Assembly: GCF_004168255.1 (NCBI RefSeq)
Contig: NZ_SEWG01000002.1
Coordinates: 434,001 to 498,000, forward strand
Reading direction: 5' to 3'
Length of the DNA: 64,000 nt
Source: Mucilaginibacter terrigena
GTDB taxonomy: Bacteria > Bacteroidota > Bacteroidia > Sphingobacteriales > Sphingobacteriaceae
The translations under genes were made by a program, and so were the position numbers. The notes beneath the pieces were generated by a model. The model saw nothing but the letters and a program-made list of their open reading frames with translations, ran no database searches and was not told the DNA's origin. Shown here one piece after another: positions 18,994-28,300 of the stretch; position 1 is the stretch's first letter; each line of letters begins with the position of its first letter.

Positions 18994-19087
18994 TGTCGTT
19001 TCGAACGAGGTACGAGGAGAAATCTTGTTCAATGAGCAAAGTTCGAAAACAGTCGAACAAGATCTCTCTTTATCGTTCGAAATGACA
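18994..19087. repeat. palindromic intergenic repeat
   Basis: Outer arms TGTCGTTTCGAACGA and TCGTTCGAAATGACA differ at one base. Inner arms near GAAATCTTGTTC and GAACAAGATCTC lie inside. The element fills most of the 118-bp gap between the permease and the SDR. It matches a common Bacteroidota intergenic repeat type and could attenuate or stabilise the operon transcript. Confidence 0.75.
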
Positions 19088-19101
19088 TTTAACATCATAC
19101 T

Positions 19102-19890
19102 ATGGATTTAAATTTAAGGGATAAAGTAATAGTAGTAACAGGCGGCGCAAGAGGGATAGGCGAGGGCATTGTAAGGGCATTAGCTGCCGAGGGTGCCACA
19201 TCGGTAATAATTGGCCGCAATGCCGACGATAACCAAAAAGTTGTTGACGAGATTATAGCGGCAGGAGGTAAGGCCAGTCACGAAGTAGCCGAATTAACCC
19301 GGCCCGAAGAATGCGAACAGGCTGTAAAAGCCATCGCCCAAAAATACCGACGGATAGATGGCCTTGTGAACAACGCCGGCGTAAATGATGGTATTGGCCT
19401 GGAGCATGGCAATTACGACGACTTTATGGCATCGCTGCATAAAAATATGGTGCATTACTATTTGATAGCGCATCATGCTTTGCCTTTATTAAAAGAATCG
19501 AAAGGGGTTATTGTTAACATCTCCTCAAAAGTGGCAGATACTGGTCAGGGTAATACCTCGGGCTATGCAGCGGCAAACGGCGGGCGCAATGCGCTTACCC
19601 GCGAGTGGGCGGTAGAGTTATTGAAATACGGTATCCGTGTTAACGCGGTTGTTGTTGCCGAGTGCTGGACCTCGCTGTACGAGAACTGGATAAATACCCT
19701 GCCCGATCCCATAGCCAAACGCAAAGAAATTGAAGCCACCATACCGCTGGGCCAGCGCATGACCACTGTAGAAGAGATCGCCAGTACCGCTATCTTCCTG
19801 TTGTCAGGCCGTTCCAGCCATACCACCGGGCAAATTATTTATGTTGATGGTGGGTATGTGCATTTGGATAGGGCACTGGCAGGGGCGTAG
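19102..19890 (+). CDS. SDR family sugar dehydrogenase, L-fucose dehydrogenase-like
   Basis: Cytoplasmic NAD(P)-dependent oxidoreductase of 262 residues. The nucleotide-binding GGARGIGEG, NNAGVNDG and the catalytic Ser (ISSKVAD) are in place, and the tail TTGQIIYVDGGYVHLDRAL is intact. The active-site Tyr (SGYAAANGGRNALT) is followed by Asn where SDR enzymes have Lys in YxxxK; the codon is clearly AAC. Context suggests oxidation of an L-fucose/L-galactose/D-arabinose type sugar to its lactone, feeding the UxaA dehydratase. The Lys-to-Asn change may reduce activity, or may be a feature of this clade. It is the last gene of the operon. Confidence 0.85.
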   Translation: MDLNLRDKVIVVTGGARGIGEGIVRALAAEGATSVIIGRNADDNQKVVDEIIAAGGKASHEVAELTRPEECEQAVKAIAQKYRRIDGLVNNAGVNDGIGLEHGNYDDFMASLHKNMVHYYLIAHHALPLLKESKGVIVNISSKVADTGQGNTSGYAAANGGRNALTREWAVELLKYGIRVNAVVVAECWTSLYENWINTLPDPIAKRKEIEATIPLGQRMTTVEEIASTAIFLLSGRSSHTTGQIIYVDGGYVHLDRALAGA

Positions 19891-20441
19891 ATAACAAGGA
19901 ACAAAGCAATCTATGATAGAAAGTCTGCAATCAGTATTTCATTAGGAATGGGTTTGTGTTAATTTGAACGTCAGTGGTTGTTCTTTTTCTTTTCTCTCAA
20001 AAGAAAAAGAACCAAAAAGAAAAGTCGCAGCTGCGCCCTGTTCTGTGAAAGTTAGTGCTAATGCAGTTGCTGTGCCACCCGAACAGGCCAATGCTGCATT
20101 TTAGGTGTCGTTCCGTTCGTCAGGCTCGATTCTCCCATTTATAACTAAAAGAAAAAGAGCGCGGGGTTTCTGTCAGAGTGAGCGGGCCGGGTGTATGGCG
20201 GGAATGACGGTTTAGCTTTTTTCAATGGATTGGAGCGTAGCGAACAATCGAGAAAAAAAGCGTTAAGAACCGGCAGGGCGGGCTGAAGCATCGCTCTGAC
20301 TTGATCTTTTGCTTCTTTTCTATCAAGAGAAAAGAAGTAGCCTCCGCGGCAATGAGCGGCGGATCAATGTATTTATCCACTTGTCATGAGTGACGCCGAA
20401 ATAATGTTTAAGCATTGATTCCTACTTGCCAAATATTGAAC
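19891..20441. other. 551-bp intergenic region filled with repeats
   Basis: No gene is supported. It contains two purine/pyrimidine inverted repeats (19980-20012 and 20312-20337) separated by about 300 bp of G/C-rich sequence. The layout, paired hairpins of similar composition near both ends, resembles dispersed intergenic elements of Sphingobacteriaceae. Confidence 0.65.
19980..20337. repeat. composite element bounded by C/T-A/G hairpins
   Basis: Left hairpin: GTTCTTTTTCTTTT (19980-19993), loop CTCTC, AAAAGAAAAAGAAC (19999-20012). Right hairpin: CTTCTTTTCT (20312-20321), loop ATCAAG, AGAAAAGAAG (20328-20337). The stretch between has no sizeable reading frame. A non-autonomous mobile element or a repeat cassette is possible; no target-site duplication could be confirmed. 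Confidence 0.6.
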
Positions 20442-21122
20442 TTACAATACCCCCTTCAACACTTCCCAAACATTAGCGGCTAATATCTTAGCACCTTCAG
20501 CGGTAGGGTGGATGCCGTCCTTCTGGTTCAACGCGCGTACACCGCCAACGCCCTGCAGTAGGAAGGGTACCAGCGCCATGTTGTTTTTAGTGGCCAATTG
20601 GGGGAACATATCCTTAAAATCGTTTGCATAGGCAGCGCCCATGTTTGGCGGTACCTGCATGCCCAGCATTACCAGTTTGGCTTTGGGGTATTTTGCTTTT
20701 ACATGGTCGATAATGGTTTGCAGGTTTCGGGTGGTTTCTTTAACGGGGATGCCGCGCAGTCCATCGTTAGCGCCAAGTTCCAGCACAAATATATCAACGG
20801 GCTGTTTCAGTTGCCAGTCGATACGGCCTTTGCCGCCGGCAGATGTTTCCCCGCTAAGGCCGCCGTTTACAACAGTATAAGGCAGTTTGGCCGAATCTAT
20901 TTTGGTTTGCAAAACACCCGCGTACGATTCGGATGGGTCGTCCAATCCATAACCCGCGGTTAGGCTATCGCCAAAAACCAGGATGTTTTTTGTTGCTGAC
21001 GATGCCACGGTTGTTTTGGCGCTGTCGGCTGCTGCGGCATCATTTGAGGTTGATTTGCTGCCGCAAGCCGTAGCGGTTATGCATAGCGTTAGCGCGAAAA
21101 TTATCCTGAGTTTATTAAACAT
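20442..21122 (-). CDS. tesA: TesA-like SGNH/GDSL arylesterase, lipoprotein
   Basis: Envelope esterase/lysophospholipase of 226 residues. It begins with a lipoprotein signal peptide (lipobox TATAC, Cys20) and a low-complexity Ser/Ala linker. The SGNH blocks are all visible: FGDSLTAGYG (Ser), GGLSGETSAGG (Gly), LGANDGLRG (Asn) and DGIHPTAEG (Asp/His). It starts 7 bp after the ybbP-type permease gene, so it is the third gene of a ybbA-ybbP-tesA operon. In E. coli the same three genes are neighbours but tesA is divergent. Confidence 0.9.
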   Translation of the reverse strand: MFNKLRIIFALTLCITATACGSKSTSNDAAAADSAKTTVASSATKNILVFGDSLTAGYGLDDPSESYAGVLQTKIDSAKLPYTVVNGGLSGETSAGGKGRIDWQLKQPVDIFVLELGANDGLRGIPVKETTRNLQTIIDHVKAKYPKAKLVMLGMQVPPNMGAAYANDFKDMFPQLATKNNMALVPFLLQGVGGVRALNQKDGIHPTAEGAKILAANVWEVLKGVL

Positions 21123-21129
21123 GGTTATC

Positions 21130-23697
21130 TTATGAATTTGACCGCAGGATCTCCAGCGGTGGTTTGTTTAAAACGCCCCTGCTATTAAGCAGGCCTATTA
21201 TAACTGTTAACGCCGTAATGATGATAAAGATGATACCCACGGGTAAAAAATTAACCGCGTAAGGCATATCAAAAGTGTACCTGGCCAGCAGCCAGCTGGC
21301 ACCAACAGCTATAACAATACCTGTAAGGGCTGATAAAGCGCCCAGGAACAAATATTCTAACGCCGTTATGGCGAAGATCTGCCTGCGGCTGCCGCCAAGC
21401 GTGCGCAGTAAAACGCTTTCCTGTATGCGCTGGTATTTGCTGATGCGTACCGACGATATCAGCACGATGATGCCGGTAAGGATGCTAAACCCGCTCATGA
21501 ATTTGATGACGTAACCAATTTTGCCAAGCAGTTCGTCAAGCACGTTCAGGATCAGCCCCAGGTCGATAACAGAAACATTGGGGAACTGCTTTACCACCGC
21601 CTGCTGGTATTTTGCAGATACGGCGTTGTTTGGCACATGTGTCAGCAAAACGTGGAACTGCGGCGCTTCTTCCAGCACCCCGGTTGGGAACACCACCTGG
21701 AAATTGGTGGATACCTTGTTCCAGTTTACCTTGCGGATGCTGCTGATGTATGTATTCATCATTACACCCTGCACGTTAAATATTAGTTTGTCGCCAACTT
21801 TGGCGTTAATGCGGCCTGCAAAACGTTCCTCGGCGGATATGGGGATGTCCTTGCCGGGTTCGGCCTTGCCTGTCCAGGTGCCGCTGGTAACCTTTTCTGA
21901 GGCGGTAAGCGCATCGCGGTACGTAACCCTGTACTCGTAATTAAAAGCCCGCTCAGACATATGTAAGCTCGAATCCTTTTTGGCATCGGCACCGGTTTTG
22001 CCATTCACTTTTTCCAGCCGCATGGTAATGATGGGCACCTCCGACAATACCGGCAGTCCTTGCTTGCGGGTAAGGTCGGCCACGGCCTTTTGCTGGCCCG
22101 ACTGGATATCGAACAAGATCATGTTGGATTGATTATCACCGGTAGAAAGTGTCACCTGCGCGACAAGCAATTGCTGGATCAAAAACAGCGTGCAAATAAA
22201 CGCGGTGCTTAGGCCAATAGAAACCGTAAGGATGATGGTTTGGTTATTTGGGCGATATAAATTAGCAAAGCCCTGCCGCCAGATGTAACTCCAGGAGCTT
22301 TTTATCAGCAGGCCTACAAATCGCGTAAGCAGCCAGGCAATAATGGTCAATATCAAAAATGCTATGGCTATACCGATGGTAAAAAATACCGCGCCTATCC
22401 AATCGCCTATTTGCAGGTAGGCAAAAGATGTGATAAACAACAAAACCAATAGATAAACCAGCCAGCGCAGCGGGTCGCGGATGGTGGTGGTATCATCAAC
22501 GGAAAGCCTTAAAGTATTTAGTGGTGATATGTTGCGGATGGAGATCAGCGGCAGCAGGGCGAATAATATGGAGATAATTAATCCCAGTAAAATACCCTGC
22601 CAGATAGCCATCCAGGAGATACTGACCGATATAGTTATGGGCAGAAAATCCTGCAGCACAAGCGGCAGCAGGTGCTGTATGCCGGTGCCCAATAAGGCGC
22701 CCGCCACCGAGCCGATAAGGCCAATGCCGGTTATCTGAATTAAATAAATTAAAAATGCTTCGGATGCTTTTACACCCATGCAGCGCATAATAGCTATCGA
22801 TTGTATCTTTTCGCGGATGTAAATATTAATAGCGCTGGCCACGCCCACACAACCCAGCAGCAGGGCTATAAAGCCCACCAATGACAAGAACCTCGACAAG
22901 TCGGCAAATGAGCGGCTGGTGCCTTCTTTTTTACCTTCAACCGTATCGTAACCGAAACCTGCCTTATCAAGCACAGGGTCCAGGCGTTTCGCCAGTTTTT
23001 CTACTTCAGTTTTATTATTGTATTTATAGTAATAGCTGTAATTGATGCGGCTGCCGGTTGTTATCAGCCCCGTTTTATCAAGGTATTGCATGGGGATATA
23101 AACAATAGGCGCAACACCTGCCGATATGCCCGTTTGCCCCGGCGCTTTATTTAAGATCCCGGCGATCAGGAAGGTTTCCTGTCCAACTTTTATCGAGTCG
23201 TTTACTTTGGCGTTAAACTGCAGCATCAGTGTTTTATCGACCAGCGCGTATTTGCCGGTTTTGAATGATGTACCGGCCTGTACAGGTGTAGTTTCCAGCG
23301 AGCCGTAGTAGGGGAAGCTGCCCTGTAAAGCCTTTACCTGCACCAGCCTTGTGCTCTGGCTTTTGGTGAACATCACCATGGATGGAAAGCTGCGCTCCTG
23401 CGAACGGTCGTCGCCAAGGCTATCCAGCAACTTTTGCAGTTTTGCATCCGGCTCCTTATTGCCGCTGATGGTAAGGTCGGCGCCAATGAGGGTGGCCGCC
23501 TGGCTGTTAACATCATTTTGGATGTTGTACCTGAACGAGTAAATGGCCACCAGCGCGCCAATGCCAAATACAATAGAGGAGATAAACAATAGCAGCCTGC
23601 CGCGGTTACGGCGGCTATCGCGCAGCGCCATTTTAAACAGCCACGCGAGGTTTATCTTCCTTTTGAAATTTATGGGGTCCATGGGCGCGCTATTCAT
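21130..23697 (-). CDS. ybbP: YbbP-like FtsX-family ABC transporter permease
   Basis: Inner-membrane protein of about 855 residues with the double-FtsX layout of YbbP: an N-terminal transmembrane helix, a large periplasmic domain, three helices, a central membrane pair, a second periplasmic domain and three more helices. It pairs with the ATPase encoded just upstream. The ATG at 23697 overlaps the ATPase stop codon (ATGAATAG), giving translational coupling; an ATG at 23682 is also possible. YbbAP is thought to extract hydrophobic compounds or lipids from the membrane for the TesA esterase, which fits the gene order here. Confidence 0.9.
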   Translation of the reverse strand: MNSAPMDPINFKRKINLAWLFKMALRDSRRNRGRLLLFISSIVFGIGALVAIYSFRYNIQNDVNSQAATLIGADLTISGNKEPDAKLQKLLDSLGDDRSQERSFPSMVMFTKSQSTRLVQVKALQGSFPYYGSLETTPVQAGTSFKTGKYALVDKTLMLQFNAKVNDSIKVGQETFLIAGILNKAPGQTGISAGVAPIVYIPMQYLDKTGLITTGSRINYSYYYKYNNKTEVEKLAKRLDPVLDKAGFGYDTVEGKKEGTSRSFADLSRFLSLVGFIALLLGCVGVASAINIYIREKIQSIAIMRCMGVKASEAFLIYLIQITGIGLIGSVAGALLGTGIQHLLPLVLQDFLPITISVSISWMAIWQGILLGLIISILFALLPLISIRNISPLNTLRLSVDDTTTIRDPLRWLVYLLVLLFITSFAYLQIGDWIGAVFFTIGIAIAFLILTIIAWLLTRFVGLLIKSSWSYIWRQGFANLYRPNNQTIILTVSIGLSTAFICTLFLIQQLLVAQVTLSTGDNQSNMILFDIQSGQQKAVADLTRKQGLPVLSEVPIITMRLEKVNGKTGADAKKDSSLHMSERAFNYEYRVTYRDALTASEKVTSGTWTGKAEPGKDIPISAEERFAGRINAKVGDKLIFNVQGVMMNTYISSIRKVNWNKVSTNFQVVFPTGVLEEAPQFHVLLTHVPNNAVSAKYQQAVVKQFPNVSVIDLGLILNVLDELLGKIGYVIKFMSGFSILTGIIVLISSVRISKYQRIQESVLLRTLGGSRRQIFAITALEYLFLGALSALTGIVIAVGASWLLARYTFDMPYAVNFLPVGIIFIIITALTVIIGLLNSRGVLNKPPLEILRSNS

Positions 23698-24379
23698 TAC
23701 CGGTTTTATCATCAGCAACTAATTTGCCGCCCTTTATTTTGATGATGCGGTGCGTTTTTGCCGCCAGCTCCAGGTCGTGGGTTACCAGGACAAGGGTGGT
23801 GCCCGCCTCGCGGTTTAGGTCGAAGATAAGCTTTACCACCTTTTCGCTGGTTTCGGCATCCAGGTTACCTGTAGGCTCATCGGCAAATAATATTTTTGGC
23901 GAATTAGAAAATGCCCTTGCCAGCGATACCCGCTGCTGCTCGCCGCCCGATAGCTGGGCAGGGTAGTGGTGGCCGCGGTCGACCAGGCCAACTTTATCCA
24001 GCAGATCCAGCGCGCGGGTTTTGATATTTTTTTCGCCGCGCAGTTCTAACGGTACCATCACGTTCTCTAAAGCGGTTAGGGTAGGCAGTAGTTGAAAGTT
24101 CTGGAAGATAAACCCCACGTATTGGTTGCGCACCTGCGCGCGTTTATCTTCGCTTAAATTACCCAGGCTTACCCCGTTTAACTCCACTATGCCTTCGCTT
24201 GCGCTATCCAAACCGGCGCAAAGGCCAAGCAGCGTGGTTTTGCCGCTGCCCGACGGGCCTACAATAGCATTTGTTGAGCCCGCGCCTATGTTGAAATTTA
24301 TATTATCTAAAACTGTTAAAAGCCGGCCTGCACTTTTATAAGTTTTGTTTAGGTTTGAAATGTTTAAGATGGTTTCCAA
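23690..24379 (-). CDS. ybbA: YbbA-like ABC transporter ATP-binding protein
   Basis: Cytoplasmic ATPase of 229 residues of the MacB/LolD/YbbA type. Walker A GPSGSGKTT, signature LSGGEQQRV, Walker B ILFADEPTGNLD and the switch His in LVTHD are intact, so it should be active. It is the first gene of the ybbA-ybbP-tesA operon, divergent from the Nudix regulator with a 149-bp gap. The subfamily works mechanically on the membrane rather than importing solutes. Confidence 0.93.
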   Translation of the reverse strand: METILNISNLNKTYKSAGRLLTVLDNINFNIGAGSTNAIVGPSGSGKTTLLGLCAGLDSASEGIVELNGVSLGNLSEDKRAQVRNQYVGFIFQNFQLLPTLTALENVMVPLELRGEKNIKTRALDLLDKVGLVDRGHHYPAQLSGGEQQRVSLARAFSNSPKILFADEPTGNLDAETSEKVVKLIFDLNREAGTTLVLVTHDLELAAKTHRIIKIKGGKLVADDKTGNE

Positions 24380-24502
24380 AATGGTGTTTGTTTTTGCTGT
24401 AATAAAGTAAATATCAAATATTTATTAATAAGGGCAGGTTTTAATATTTTTAGTTACAAAAGCATTACACACCGCTACTGTTTTTAAAATGCCGAATATT
24501 TT

Positions 24503-24516
24503 TTTACACTTGTAAA
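24503..24516. promoter_or_regulatory. candidate operator dyad before the Nudix regulator
   Basis: TTTACA-CT-TGTAAA is a perfect 6-2-6 inverted repeat ending 12 bp before the start codon of the Nudix-like regulator. Position and symmetry fit an autoregulatory site; binding is inferred. Confidence 0.5.
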
Positions 24517-24528
24517 TAAACGTATACT

Positions 24529-25233
24529 ATGCAAGAATATCCCGGGCAGCAGCGTATTTTGGTTGCTGTAGACTGTATCATATTTGGTTTTGATGGCTGG
24601 AACATTAAATTGTTACTGGTTGAACGTAATTTAGAGCCCGAAGTAGGTAAATGGAGCCTGATGGGTGGGTTTATCCATCCATCCGAAAGCCCCGAGGACG
24701 CCGCTAACCGCGTTTTAGAAGAACGTACCGGTTTAAAAAACGTGTACATGGAGCAATTTAGAGTGTTTGGCAAGCCCGACCGCGACCCGGTAGAGCGCAC
24801 CCTGTCTATCGCTTACTTCGCGCTGATAGATATCCAGAAATACGAAAAACAACTGACCAGTGAAAATCACCCCGAGTGGTTCCTGCTTGACGAAATGCCC
24901 GAAATGGTTTTTGACCATGCCGAAATGGTAAAACTGGCTAAAAAACAATTACGCTACAAAGCCGCGCTGCACCCCATATTGTTCCAGTTATTGCCCCAGC
25001 GGTTCACCATACCGCAATTACAGGCATTATACGAAGGTGTGTACCAAACCCAGTTTGACGACCGTAACTTCAGCCGCAAGCTTTTATCAACCGGGTTATT
25101 GGTTAAACTGGCCGAAAAGGATAAGCAATCGTCAAAAAAAGGCGCTTTTTATTATCGCCTGGATCCATCTAACTACGAGGAAAAGTTTGAAAAATTCCTG
25201 AACCTGGTACCTAATCCTGATAAATTCTTTTAA
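24529..25233 (+). CDS. Nudix-like transcriptional regulator (NrtR/AraR type)
   Basis: A 234-residue protein with an N-terminal Nudix domain (about 8-150) and a C-terminal winged helix (about 160-225, RFTIPQLQALYEGV...SRKLLSTGLL). The Nudix box GGFIHPSESPEDAANRVLEE has lost residues: Val stands for the catalytic Glu of RE, and Arg for the last Glu of EE. It is therefore expected to sense a ligand without hydrolysing it, like NrtR-family repressors and the AraR sugar regulators of Bacteroides. It is divergent from ybbA, with a small palindrome before its start. It could control a sugar locus, for example the operon at 10709-19890, but nothing here proves a target. Confidence 0.85.
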   Translation: MQEYPGQQRILVAVDCIIFGFDGWNIKLLLVERNLEPEVGKWSLMGGFIHPSESPEDAANRVLEERTGLKNVYMEQFRVFGKPDRDPVERTLSIAYFALIDIQKYEKQLTSENHPEWFLLDEMPEMVFDHAEMVKLAKKQLRYKAALHPILFQLLPQRFTIPQLQALYEGVYQTQFDDRNFSRKLLSTGLLVKLAEKDKQSSKKGAFYYRLDPSNYEEKFEKFLNLVPNPDKFF

Positions 25234-25315
25234 AAAATGCTTTAGGCAGCCATAGCGCTGCATTAATTTTAATTGCTTATTTTTATAGGCTTTGCAATTT
25301 AAAACGGGGCCTGAA

Positions 25316-28300
25316 ATGACATTGATATACAAAAATACAATAAAGGCGGTTACTGTAGCCTTGTTGCTTTTTGTAGCTCATACGGGTTTTGGGCAATCAA
25401 GCCAGGGAAAAGAGTTTTGGACCACCTATATGACACATATAGAAAGCCCGTTACCAAGCCAGATGGTGTTGTATATCACCGGTGATGTGGATACCAAAGG
25501 CGTGGTTGAAATTGCGAACAGCTCTTTTGAACCTATCCCATTCACGGTTAAAGCCAAAAAAGTAACTATAGTTGCCGTGCCGCATAAAGCAATGCTCACT
25601 AACCAGGGCAGGGTTCCCAAAGGCATTCATATAACAGCGGAAAAGAAAATTGCGGTATACGCGCACATTTACGCTCAAAATGTTTCGGGCGCTACGTTAC
25701 TGTTACCCACCAATGTGCTGGGCCAGGATTATATCTCCATAAATTATTCGCAGGCATCTAACGCAGATAAAGATCATCCGGCATATTCCATATTTTGCGT
25801 TATAGCTACAGAAGATAATACCACAATAGAAATTACGCCGTCGCAAGCGTTAAAGTCTGGCCAGCGGGCAAACGTCCCTTATCTTATACAGATGAGTAAA
25901 GGTGATGTTTACCAGGCAATGTCGTTAGGGGACCTATCCAGAAGTAAAATACGAAGTATAAGCACCAATGGCGGGGAATGTAAAAAGATAGCGGTATTTT
26001 CCGGAGCCTCAAAAATAGGTATAGGGTGCACGGCGGGTAACTTTTCGTCCGATAATCTTTTCCAACAGGTTTATCCTAAAATTGCCTGGGGCAAAAACTT
26101 CGTTACTGTACCGTTACAAGACCGGCATTTTGATATATACCGCATATATAGCAGCGAGCCCAACACGCATGTTACCATTGATGGCGTACCCCAAAACCCG
26201 GCCTATCTTGAATCAGACAACCTTCAAATAGTAGCTACCAAGCCAGTAGTGATACGGTCTGATAAACCTATACAAGTAGCGCAGTACAGCCCCACCCAGG
26301 GAAGGATAGATATAGATATTTGCGAAGAAGACCTTTCGGATTTAGGAGACCCGGAGATGATATATCTTAACCCGCTGGAGCAAAGTATCGATCACGTAAC
26401 ACTGTATTCGTCATCATTTTTCGCTATTAAAAAAAACTTTATCAATGTAGTTATCAAAACCGACCAGATCCCCGGGTTTCGTATCGACAAACTAAAGTAT
26501 ACAAATTTTAAGCGCGTACCGTATGATACAACGTTTTCGTACGCCCAGATCCCGGTAAATTACGGCACGCATTATTTAAGCGCCAACGAGGGCTTTAATG
26601 CTGTTGCTTATGGTTTTGGCGATCACGAATCATATGGTTACTCGGCAGGTACCAGTGTTAAAAACCTTAATCAATATATTGTATTTAATGATCTGCAAAA
26701 AGATACCACCAGGTTAAACGGTTGCGCGGGTATCGAATATAAATTAAAGCTTGCCCTGCCTTTTGAAGCCTCAAATATAAAATGGACCCTTGCCGATGGT
26801 ACGGTATTTACTGATGCCCACCCGGTGCTTATATCGCAGGGCACAAATAACGGCAAGCCAATTTATTTTTATGAGTATTATAAAAAGGTAAGCTTTTCGC
26901 CGGGCGATTACAGCATTACTGCTACAGTGCCCAACCCCGAGGTAAATGTATGCGGGCCTACAATAGATATAGATTTCGATTTTAATATTACGCCATATCC
27001 TGTTGCTTCGGGCGAGGCCGAAGTGGCTTGTGTTGGCGCGCCTACTGTGTTCCATGATACCAGCGACCCCAAAGGTGCCCTATTAACAAAATGGCTTTGG
27101 GATTTTGGCGACGGGCAAACATCTTTTGATCAAAACCCCGTGCACACCTATACCACTGCAGGAGATTATGAGGCAAGATTATCTATAGCAAACGATAACG
27201 ACTGCGGCGCGGTATCTGCTGTTATAAAGGTACATGTAAGGCCTGCCATACAGGTAAGTTTTACCAGCGATGCCCCAATTTGTGAACAACAGGGCGTAAC
27301 CTTTCATAGTACATCATCGGTGCCCGAGGGGCACCTGGTGCAATGGATATGGGATTATGGAGATGGTAAAAAAGATACCCTGGCCACAGATGTAGCTGTG
27401 CATAGTTATGACCACCCGGGTATTTACAATGTAAAACACACCGTATTTACCGATGCCGGCTGTAACGATTCTACCACGGTTACCGGCTTGCAGGTAAACC
27501 CCATTCCGGTGGTGGATTTTTCATTACCGGCTATTTGTACGGCAGATAATGCCGCTTTTACTGATAAAAGCACTATTTCTGATAACAGCGAAGCGGGGTT
27601 CACTTATTTATGGAACTTTGGCGATGCCAATGCCACCGCAGCAAACCCAAACACATCAAGCCAAAAAGACCCGCACCACAGGTACACACAGCCGGGTACA
27701 TATACTGCTACTTTAACCATAACCACCGCAAGCGGCTGCAGTGTTACTAAAACGCATGAGTTTTTTGTAAGCGGCAGCAACCCAAAAGCAAAATTTGCAG
27801 TGGAGAACGCGGAAAATTTATGCAGCGCAAACGCGGTTACCATAAAAGACGAATCTACCGTTGATCCCGGCACTATTACCAAAATAAAAATCTGGTATGA
27901 TTTTGCCGCTCACCCCGAGGTATTTGAAGTGTTTGAAGGCGCAGACCTTCATGCCGATAAAAAGTATGTACATGTTTATGACCTGGCAACAGATGCAAGG
28001 CAATATACCATACATATGGAGGCATATTCGGGCGTTACCTGCTTTGAAATTCATGACGAGGTAATCACAGTTAAAGGGAACCCGGTTGTTTCGTTACCTG
28101 CCCTTGGCCCGTTTTGCACAAACGACGACCCGGTGCAAATTGTTCCGGACAACCACGGTTTTGCCATGCAAAGCAGCTATTTTTCGGGCACAGGGGTTAC
28201 CTCCGGTGGCGTGTTTAGCCCTGCAGTTGTAGGCCGGGGCGATTACGAGATCATCTATCATTTTGTAGCACAAAACGGATGCGAAACCGCAGATACCATG

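Noticed and set aside
25316..26700. IgGFc-binding-like domain as evidence for host antibody binding
   Set aside because: The domain is common in free-living Bacteroidota surface proteins; the name does not show Fc binding.
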